5,017 nucleotides of DNA, from positions 1 to 5,017 of the forward strand of contig JAEHDI010001217.1 of the NCBI GenBank assembly GCA_016880505.1, read 5' to 3'. The translations under genes were made by a program, and so were the position numbers. The notes under the pieces are model-generated. The model ran no database searches. It was not told the DNA's origin and saw only the letters and a program-made list of their open reading frames with translations. The stretch comes from Bryobacterales bacterium. GTDB taxonomy: Bacteria > Acidobacteriota > Terriglobia > Bryobacterales > Bryobacteraceae. Below are positions 1 to 5,017 of this stretch, in pieces; within the stretch, counting starts at the first letter, position 1, and each line of letters opens with the position of its first letter.

Positions 1-2
1 CC

Positions 3-1112
3 TTACAAATCTACGCCGAGATCGGCCCAGTTAACGACCTTCTCCCTGACCATCGCCTCGTGGCCGAGGATCGACGTAAGGGCCGCCGTCGCACCGACGT
101 TGATATCCGCCGGATTGGGCGCGCCCTTTACGATGCAGTCATAGAAGGCCGCTATAAGAGCGTGCGGCGGATCTTGCCGCTTTTCCGCCAGCAGGGACGG
201 CTGAACGTCTCTCGCCAGGGGATACATCGTCACCGTGTCCAGCAGATCTACGGCGCCCTTGGTTCCGTAAACGTAAATCATCTGGTTGTTGTTCGGCATC
301 CGCCTGGGATGAAACACGTTCTGAGTGAACGACATCTTCACCCCGTTCGGATAGTCGAACGTGAGGAGACCGCAGTCGAAAATCGTGCGCCCTGGAGGAT
401 CGTTCTTGAACAACAGCGTCCCGCCAAAACCACAGGCACGCGACGGATGTGCTCCGATCACCCAGTTACACGCATCCAGGTTATGCACCGACTGCTCGAT
501 CAGGTAGCCGCCGGATTTCGTCACGTCAAAGTACCAGTCGGCGGATGATCCAGTATGGTTGAGATCGGCGGAGGCATGCCGCTGGGCTTTCACCATGATC
601 ACGTCACCGATCGCTCCTTCACGAACCTTCCTTACGGCTTCAGCCAGTTGCCCTTCGGTCCGCATATTCTGCCCGACAACGAATACCTTGCTGGTGCTCT
701 TGGCGGCCTTGACAAGGTCACGGACCTGCGCGGCTGTGACTCCGATCGGCTTTTCGCAATAGATGTGCTTGCCGGCCTTGAGAGCCGCGATGGCCATCTC
801 CGAGTGCAGGTGCGGCGGCGTAGCGATGAAAACGGCCTCGACGTCCTTCCGGTCGATGACCCTGCGCCAGTCGGCGTACGTGGCCGGGTTGTCCTTTGCC
901 GCCGCGCTGGCCGCCTTATCGAGCCGGTCGGGCTTAATGTCGCACAGCGCAACAACCTTGGCGTTCGGTTGCGCGAGTACGGCCTTGAGCAAATAGGACC
1001 CGCGGTTTCCGACGCCGATTGATGCGGTGTTGACAGTTTGTGCGGTTTGACCATAGCCGATGCGTGCAGCCACGGCCGAACCGAGCAGAAAAGATCTGCG
1101 ATTCACGTTCAT
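3..1112 (-). CDS. Gfo/Idh/MocA family oxidoreductase with Tat signal
   Basis: A complete 369-aa protein, ending in TAA. The N-terminus MNVNRRSFLLG is a twin-arginine (Tat) signal, so export to the periplasm is predicted; the hydrophobic stretch is short and has an Arg at residue 17. A Rossmann nucleotide-binding fold follows, with GVGNRG at residues 33-38 and an acidic D58 at the end of strand 2. The family's EKP motif (E120-K121-P122, catalytic Lys) comes next. The C-terminal substrate domain has GGYLIEQSVHNLD at 201-213, which carries the usual His/Asp pair. Members oxidise or reduce sugars, inositols or related polyols with NAD(P); Tat-exported ones often keep the cofactor tightly bound. 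The ATG at 1112 is preferred to the GTG at 1118 because the GTG lies inside the ribosome binding site AGAGGTGA. The length is close to the usual 350-450 aa. The substrate is unknown. The family call is firm and the sugar-related role is inferred. Confidence 0.93.
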   Translation of the reverse strand: MNVNRRSFLLGSAVAARIGYGQTAQTVNTASIGVGNRGSYLLKAVLAQPNAKVVALCDIKPDRLDKAASAAAKDNPATYADWRRVIDRKDVEAVFIATPPHLHSEMAIAALKAGKHIYCEKPIGVTAAQVRDLVKAAKSTSKVFVVGQNMRTEGQLAEAVRKVREGAIGDVIMVKAQRHASADLNHTGSSADWYFDVTKSGGYLIEQSVHNLDACNWVIGAHPSRACGFGGTLLFKNDPPGRTIFDCGLLTFDYPNGVKMSFTQNVFHPRRMPNNNQMIYVYGTKGAVDLLDTVTMYPLARDVQPSLLAEKRQDPPHALIAAFYDCIVKGAPNPADINVGATAALTSILGHEAMVREKVVNWADLGVDL

Positions 1113-1114
1113 GA

Positions 1115-1122
1115 TCACCTCT
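1115..1122 (-). promoter_or_regulatory. Ribosome binding site of the oxidoreductase gene
   Basis: On the minus strand AGAGGTGA lies just upstream of the ATG at 1112, with the GAGG core five bases from the start. It decides the start codon: the upstream in-frame GTG (1118-1116) is part of this site and is unlikely to be the initiator. The same bases contain a TGA (1117-1115) that closes a short upstream frame, leaving only TC between that stop and the ATG. This arrangement is typical of translationally coupled genes. Confidence 0.6.
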
Positions 1123-1228
1123 GGATCAGTCTACGCCGAAGGAGCGGTCTATGGTTTCTATCCGCCGTCACTCGTTCGAGCGGTTCAGCATTGGGCCTGG
1201 ATTTCCATTCTTCCTTCTGGTCCGTCAT
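1115..1228 (-). pseudogene. Possible 3' tail of a gene cut off by the insertion sequence
   Basis: This short minus-strand frame can be read as 37 codons from the ATG at 1228. It ends in TGA two bases before the oxidoreductase ATG. The predicted peptide starts MTDQKEEWKSRP and ends in a basic tail, RRRLIQR. I do not recognise it. No ribosome binding site precedes the ATG at a sensible distance, and the frame stays open further upstream into the transposase remnant. The tight stop-start spacing suggests the last part of an upstream operon gene whose body was removed when the insertion sequence arrived or decayed. It could equally be a chance open frame in a 5' leader. This call is inference, with low confidence. 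Confidence 0.22.
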
Positions 1229-1244
1229 CTCGTCGCGGACTTCG

Positions 1245-2160
1245 ATGGGCCGGCAGCTTCGTGATGTCGATCTCGAGCTGACGCGCACCATGAAGAAGAT
1301 CGAGAAACAGGCGGGCAAGCTGAAGCACAAGGTACGCGATCGGAGGCGGAGCGTGAATAAGCGGGTGATTTCCATCGCGCTATCGGGGCGGCACAAGGGC
1401 AGCGAAGGCGAGCAACGCCGCAAGAAGCAGTATCGCGAACTGCTGCGTTTGTCGCGGCAGATTCTCAACGACATGCGGCAGGTGTTGAGTGAAGTCGAAG
1501 ACCTCGGTGCGAAGAAGAAAAGGAAGCTACGGCCGCTCACCACGGCTCTGTCGGCGATCGCGGGTCGCGTGCGCCAGGTGATCCGGCAAGCGAAGGTACG
1601 GGTGTTCGAGGGTATTACGCAGTTGCCAACGAAGATTGTGAGCCTGTTCGAGCCGCACACGGAGATCATCCGCAAAGGCAAGGCGAGTAAGCCGACTGAG
1701 TTCGGCAAGTTGGTGCAGGTCCAGGAAGCGGAGAACCAGATTATCACGTCATTACGAGGTCTTCGAGCAAAGGCCGAGCGATCGCGAGTTGCTACTACCC
1801 GCTGTCGAAGCACACGAGCGAGTCCTTGGATGCGTTCCCACTCTGGTGGTTGCAGATGCCGGCTTTTATTCGCAGACTCAGGAACGCGCGGTCCAGGAGA
1901 AGGGCGTGAAGTGGGTGGCGGTGCCGAATCGCAGCACCCGCAGCGAGGAGCGAAAGAAAATGGAGGCGCGTCGCTGGTTCAAGAAAGCGCAGGCGTGGAG
2001 AAGCGGCTGCGAAGGGCGCATCAGCGTCATCAAGCGGCGTCATGGCCTGAGCCGATGCCGTTACCGCGGAGAGGAAGGTATGAAGCGTTGGGTTGGGCTC
2101 GGTGTAATCGCGGACAACCTCATCAATATTGGTAATGCCCTAGCGCTCGCCCATGCGTGA
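1245..2160 (+). pseudogene. ISNCY-type DDE transposase, 5'-truncated and frameshifted
   Basis: A relic of a transposase of the kind labelled ISNCY (DDE, IS4/IS5-like fold). The first part is read in the frame of the ATG at 1245. It has LTRTMKKIEKQAGKLK and a long basic helical region with RRKKQYRELLRLSRQI, then SLFEPHTEIIRKGKASKP, EFGKLV and QEAENQIIT. The second part continues one frame over: HYEVFEQRPSDRELLLPAVE, VVADAGF (second catalytic Asp, 1855-1857), then GCEGRISVIKRRHGL (catalytic Glu, 2011-2013) and GMKRWVGLGVIADNLINIG. It ends at TGA 2158-2160. Removing the single T at 1749 joins the two parts into one continuous family-like protein, so the break is a one-base insertion. The N-terminal part, including the DTTVVE-type motif with the first catalytic Asp, is not recognisable upstream. 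The intact protein would be roughly 450 aa and about 300 remain. It should be inactive. Family recognition is from memory of conserved motifs. Confidence 0.85.
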
Positions 2161-2286
2161 AGCCGGGCGGCTGATCCCTCCTCGCTCGCGCGGAAACGGG
2201 GCGGAAAACGCTACCCGGACATGGCTGCGAGTCCGTTCAGAAGGATCTCGGCAGGTCAGAAAACGTCATTTTGCGACGGAAAGTAG
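1245..2286 (+). mobile_element. Insertion-sequence remnant, ends not defined
   Basis: The transposase relic implies an insertion sequence, oriented opposite to all neighbouring host genes. The left boundary is set where transposase similarity fades, at about 1245, only about 130 bases from the oxidoreductase start. The right boundary is a guess: after the transposase stop, the same frame stays open to a TAG at 2284-2286, close to a sequence reading AAAACGTCATTTTGCGACGG. By eye I found no convincing terminal inverted repeats or target-site duplication, which fits an element that has lost at least its left end. The limits given are therefore approximate. Confidence 0.5.
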
Positions 2287-2603
2287 TTAATGAATGAAAA
2301 GGCGCCGCAGAAATGAGGTGCGCAATAGTGGGCAGGCAGCGCTTTCTTCCGCTTTCAGGAGCTGTTTCGATTGCCAGCAGTTTTGCGGCGCGGCCCCGTG
2401 GTATGGCTGTGCGTAGACGAAACCCAGTAGCGTCGTGAAATCAGCAACGGTATCTGGAAACTCCCTTCGGCGTCTGATCGGGAGTGCTCCGGCGATCGGA
2501 CGACGGACGAGTTTCTTGACCGAACGAGCAGGAGGGACACGCCCCCTTCCCTTACGCGCCACGCAACAACCACGTGGAGAAATCCAGACTAGGTCCTTCA
2601 CCT
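2161..2603. other. Region of about 440 bases without a convincing gene
   Basis: This region lies between the transposase stop and the end of the glycosidase-like gene. The first 126 bases continue the transposase frame without a stop up to TAG 2284-2286 (ending QKTSFCDGK) and may be the right end of the insertion sequence. From 2601 to 2287 the minus strand has an open frame of 104 codons starting at GTG. Its product is Arg-rich at the start, has no recognisable domain, and lacks a clear ribosome binding site. Two weak hairpins lie just past the glycosidase stop: AGGGA/TCCCT arms at 2533-2552 and CCACG/CGTGG arms at 2559-2577. Neither is followed on the minus strand by a T run, so neither is called as a terminator. 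Confidence 0.5.
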
Positions 2604-4715
2604 CTACCTAGGAGCCAGCGTCACCAGCGCCAGCGTGTATGTCTGCAACCGCGGCACGGTGAAGGAGACGCGGTCTTCCTTCGCCGCGAAATTCACCTGC
2701 CGGTCCTCGCCCCCATCCGGCGACATCAGCGTCACCTTAGACGCCTTCTTCCCTGGAGGAATGCGCACGTTCACCTCGATGTTGGTCACCGACGGGGTCT
2801 TGAGCCTTCCGTAGTTGACGAGGTGAACCAGTAACTCGCCGGTCGGTTTCTGCTCCATTACTTCTGCCACCACGGTGGGTGGGGCCTTGATTTCGAGCGA
2901 TAAGCGCCCTCCCGCGGCCCACTGCACTGCATCGACGAGTTCTTTCGAATTCTCCGGCAGCTTCCAGTACTGGCTGGTCATCCGGGCACCGGGCGGCTTG
3001 GGTATCGAGGGCTTGACATCCGAAATATAGACGACCCGCCCTTTGCCGATCTGGTTCCGGATCGGCGGCGTCTCCTGTAGCGCCACCTGCCCTCTCCTGC
3101 CGATCCTGGGGGCTTCGGCACGGAAAAGGTCCTGCAACCCGAAAGTGGGCCTGCGCAGGCGCCACTCCGTGAGCAATGTCGAGAGTTCCGTAGCGACCAG
3201 ACCTCTTCCTTGGTCGACGAACTTCCGGATCAGGTCCAGCTTTTCGTCGTTCAGGCACTCCTGATCGGCCAGCACGAGGACACGGTACCTCGACAGATTC
3301 TTCAGATTGTCGTCGAAGATCAAGTCGAATGGAACCTTGGCCTGAATAAGCGCCTGCTCGAACAACATCGTGCTGACGGCGGGGCGGTCGTTGTTGTACC
3401 CCATGCTGGCGTAAGAGTGGAGCACCGCAACGTCGGCGATGTTGTCCACGTCCCTGTAATGATCGAAGTTTCGGCGGTAGAAGTTGATGTAGTCCTGCTG
3501 ATCTCGCGGCAGGTCGTAGCCTGCCAGGGTGCCGCCAACGTCGCCCAGGCACTGCCGGTTAAACGCCATCGATTCGGCAAGCTGAAGCGTGTTTCCACCC
3601 CTACCCCCGTTGGCAACGAACAGCGTGTTCTTCAGAATGCTAGCCATCTTGAACGTTCTAATCTTGCTGACAAGGATCCCGTCCTCGGTGACACCTGCCG
3701 GATCGCCCTCTTCCGTCCACACGGCGTCCATGTGGGCAAGCAGGCGCGGGTAATCCACGCCCTGCTCCCAGATCGTGTTGCGCCCCGAAATGCCCGAGTG
3801 CGGGTTGGTCTCTACCGCAACCTCCGGGTTAAGGGTGCGAAGCAGTTCCTCGAGTTCCGCGTAGTAAGCCGTCAACTGGACGCAACGAAAGTCGGTCCAT
3901 TCCTGGAAGAGCGGATCGTTGATCGCCGTCAGCGGGCGGTCATACCTCGGGGGAAGCATGTACCGGACCTCCGAAAACCCGAACCTCTGCTTCAACTGTT
4001 CCGGCGAGTACTTGGCCTGGAGGAACTTCCGAAAGTCATCGATCGCCATCGGATGCTGAAAAATGGCAGGCTCGGCCTGCATACTTGTGTTGTCGAAATG
4101 GATCAGGTCTGCCTTGAACTCCTTCTCCGCGATGGTGAGGACCCGTTTCATGTACTCGCGGTATTCGGGGTGCATGAAATAGACCCGTTTACGAAAGGTC
4201 TGGTCGTCATAGAAGACCGGTCGCCCAAGGAAATCGGGAACAAACCACTTCTCGGCTTGCGGCTTTTCGGCCAGGAATGTCTCGTAGGCGATCGTACTGC
4301 CCACATACACTCCCACACGCATCCCATACTTGTGCACCAGGGCGGCCGTCTGTCTGGCCTTCTCCATGTGATCCTTTTCCGCCTCCAGCCCAAAGCCTTT
4401 GTAGAAGTGGAGAATCACAAGGGTCACCCCGATGTCCTTCAGCTTGCGGATGGCTTCTTCGGAGTCTTCCTTGAGGTACTGCTCCTCCTGCTCCACAGGG
4501 CTCCCACCGCGCCGGCGCTGGAAGATCGGCATGCTGTCGTGGTTCGACACCATAACCAAAGGGGTGGTGTGGAGCCAGGAAGGCCGGGAGCCGATAACTC
4601 GTTTCTTCGGCGCGGCCGTTTCCTGCCGCGTCATACAGGATGCGAACGTGAACACTGCGGTGAACAGCAGAACAATACATCCGAACGTGCACATCAAACG
4701 CCGTTCCATAAGCAT
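2604..4715 (-). CDS. Putative GH42-like glycoside hydrolase lipoprotein
   Basis: A 703-aa protein. Residues 1-26 form a lipoprotein signal (basic ERR, hydrophobic core, FASC) with lipidation expected at Cys27, so it should sit on a membrane facing outward. Residues about 50-400 look like a (beta/alpha)8 barrel: VTLVILHFYKGFG (97-109), GMRVGVYVGSTIAYE (131-145), LIHFDN (204-209), VAVETNPHSG (299-308), AVWTEEGD (331-338). The stretch FRKFLQAKYSPEQLKQRFG after strand 4 resembles the same region of GH42-like enzymes. Residues about 427-530 look like the GATase-like (beta-galactosidase trimerisation) fold. Residues about 605-703 form a beta-rich C-terminal domain ending FTVPRLQTYTLALV. D208, E302, E335 and E336 are candidate catalytic residues; I cannot assign the pair or the substrate. 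The ATG at 4715 overlaps the TAA of the gene upstream (TAATG), pointing to translational coupling; ATG 4709 is an alternative with better spacing from GGGG at 4718-4721. The GH-like fold is inferred and could be a hypothetical glycosyl hydrolase family. Confidence 0.75.
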   Translation of the reverse strand: MLMERRLMCTFGCIVLLFTAVFTFASCMTRQETAAPKKRVIGSRPSWLHTTPLVMVSNHDSMPIFQRRRGGSPVEQEEQYLKEDSEEAIRKLKDIGVTLVILHFYKGFGLEAEKDHMEKARQTAALVHKYGMRVGVYVGSTIAYETFLAEKPQAEKWFVPDFLGRPVFYDDQTFRKRVYFMHPEYREYMKRVLTIAEKEFKADLIHFDNTSMQAEPAIFQHPMAIDDFRKFLQAKYSPEQLKQRFGFSEVRYMLPPRYDRPLTAINDPLFQEWTDFRCVQLTAYYAELEELLRTLNPEVAVETNPHSGISGRNTIWEQGVDYPRLLAHMDAVWTEEGDPAGVTEDGILVSKIRTFKMASILKNTLFVANGGRGGNTLQLAESMAFNRQCLGDVGGTLAGYDLPRDQQDYINFYRRNFDHYRDVDNIADVAVLHSYASMGYNNDRPAVSTMLFEQALIQAKVPFDLIFDDNLKNLSRYRVLVLADQECLNDEKLDLIRKFVDQGRGLVATELSTLLTEWRLRRPTFGLQDLFRAEAPRIGRRGQVALQETPPIRNQIGKGRVVYISDVKPSIPKPPGARMTSQYWKLPENSKELVDAVQWAAGGRLSLEIKAPPTVVAEVMEQKPTGELLVHLVNYGRLKTPSVTNIEVNVRIPPGKKASKVTLMSPDGGEDRQVNFAAKEDRVSFTVPRLQTYTLALVTLAPR

Positions 4716-4721
4716 TACCCC
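4713..4721 (-). promoter_or_regulatory. TAATG stop-start overlap with GGGG upstream
   Basis: On the minus strand the sequence reads GGGGTAATG. The TAA (4717-4715) ends the upstream paralogue and the ATG (4715-4713) starts the 703-aa lipoprotein, sharing one A. GGGG (4718-4721) is a poor, too-close ribosome binding site for this ATG but is eight bases from the in-frame ATG at 4709. The overlap supports co-transcription and translational coupling of the two genes. Confidence 0.6.
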
Positions 4722-5017
4722 AGATTGATTACCACGAGGCTGTACGTAGCCAGCCTCGGCACAGTGAACTCCGCGCGCTGGCCTTTCAGCCTGGGCGCAA
4801 TGGTCAAAGACTTGTCTTCATCCGGTGAGAGCAGCGAGATTCGCTCCACCTTTTTCCCGTCCGGGATCTGCACGCTGACCACAACGCCGTTGACGACGGG
4901 ATGCCGGAGCGCATCGTAGTTGATCAGATGAACAACCATCGCGCCGGTCTTCTCCTGGCGCAGCAGTTCGGCGGTGACGGTGGGCGGCGCCTTCACGTCG
5001 AGAGAGAGGTTGCCGCC
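4715..5017 (-). CDS. C-terminal end of a paralogous GH42-like protein (partial)
   Basis: This is the last 100 codons of a gene that runs off the right edge of the window. The frame is open to 5017 and reads GGNLSLDVKAPPT at the edge, so the GTG at 4996 is an internal Val, not a start. It aligns along its whole length with the C-terminal domain of the next gene: GG.LSL..KAPPTV.AE, TG..VVHL.NY, IP.GKK, L.SPD, then FTVPRL.TY.L near the end, about 45% identical by eye. It is therefore the end of a tandem paralogue, probably also an exported glycosidase-like protein. This beta domain follows the GATase-like domain in the neighbour and may correspond to the small C-terminal beta domain of GH42-type enzymes. 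Its catalytic part lies outside the window, so whether it shares the same activity cannot be judged. Confidence 0.82.
   Translation of the reverse strand, partial: GGNLSLDVKAPPTVTAELLRQEKTGAMVVHLINYDALRHPVVNGVVVSVQIPDGKKVERISLLSPDEDKSLTIAPRLKGQRAEFTVPRLATYSLVVINLG

Noticed and set aside
60..1022. Two plus-strand open frames (60-548 and 555-1022)
   Set aside because: Both are antisense to the Gfo/Idh/MocA gene, whose motifs are unambiguous on the minus strand. The products have no recognisable features.
1740..1760. Programmed frameshifting to make an active transposase
   Set aside because: There is no A/T-rich slippery site or obvious stimulating hairpin, the family is normally read in a single frame, and the N-terminal catalytic part is missing anyway.
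1229..1813. Minus-strand open frame across the transposase
   Set aside because: Here it is the complement of the transposase coding sequence, with low-complexity Arg/Ser-rich content. Only the part beyond the transposase (1115-1228) was kept as a tentative remnant.
2533..2577. Hairpins after the glycosidase stop as a terminator
   Set aside because: The stems are only five base pairs with loops of nine to ten bases, and no T run follows on the minus strand.
3210..4919. A plus-strand open frame of 569 codons
   Set aside because: It is antisense to the 703-aa lipoprotein and part of its paralogue. Its product has no coherent domain and looks like the usual complement of a GC-rich gene.
1..5017. 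CRISPR array, tRNA/rRNA gene, defence or toxin-antitoxin genes
   Set aside because: I saw no regularly spaced repeats, RNA-gene signatures or matching protein motifs on either strand.

Overview
The window looks like bacterial chromosome with fairly high GC. All recognisable host genes are on the minus strand, and a decayed insertion sequence lies on the plus strand between them. The best guess for the source is an acidobacterium of the Solibacter/Bryobacter type. The reason is the pairing of a Tat-exported Gfo/Idh/MocA oxidoreductase with a large GH42-like lipoprotein that has a tandem relative; Planctomycetota or Verrucomicrobiota remain possible. This is inference from gene content, since there is no rRNA or marker gene.

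In minus-strand reading order (right to left), the window opens with the last 100 codons of a gene cut by the window edge (4715-5017). Its stop overlaps the start of the next gene as TAATG. That next gene (2604-4715, 703 aa) is a predicted lipoprotein with a glycosidase-like barrel, a GATase-like/beta-galactosidase-trimerisation-like domain and a C-terminal beta domain. The truncated upstream protein ends in the same C-terminal domain, at about 45% identity by eye, so the two are tandem paralogues in one operon. A stretch of about 440 bases with no convincing gene follows (2161-2603).

Next is a plus-strand transposase pseudogene (about 1245-2160) of the DDE type usually labelled ISNCY. It lacks its N-terminal part, including the first catalytic Asp, and is broken by one extra base at about 1749. 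At its left edge a short minus-strand frame (1115-1228) stops two bases before the oxidoreductase start and may be the tail of a gene destroyed by the insertion. The last gene (3-1112) is a complete Gfo/Idh/MocA oxidoreductase with a twin-arginine signal.

Taken together, the host genes suggest exported or surface carbohydrate processing: a lipoprotein glycosidase pair, plus a periplasmic NAD(P)-dependent or cofactor-retaining sugar oxidoreductase. The substrate cannot be read from the sequence. I found no CRISPR array, RNA gene, defence system or clearly new system. The points most worth following up are the tandem glycosidase paralogues and the way the insertion-sequence remnant sits in the operon.
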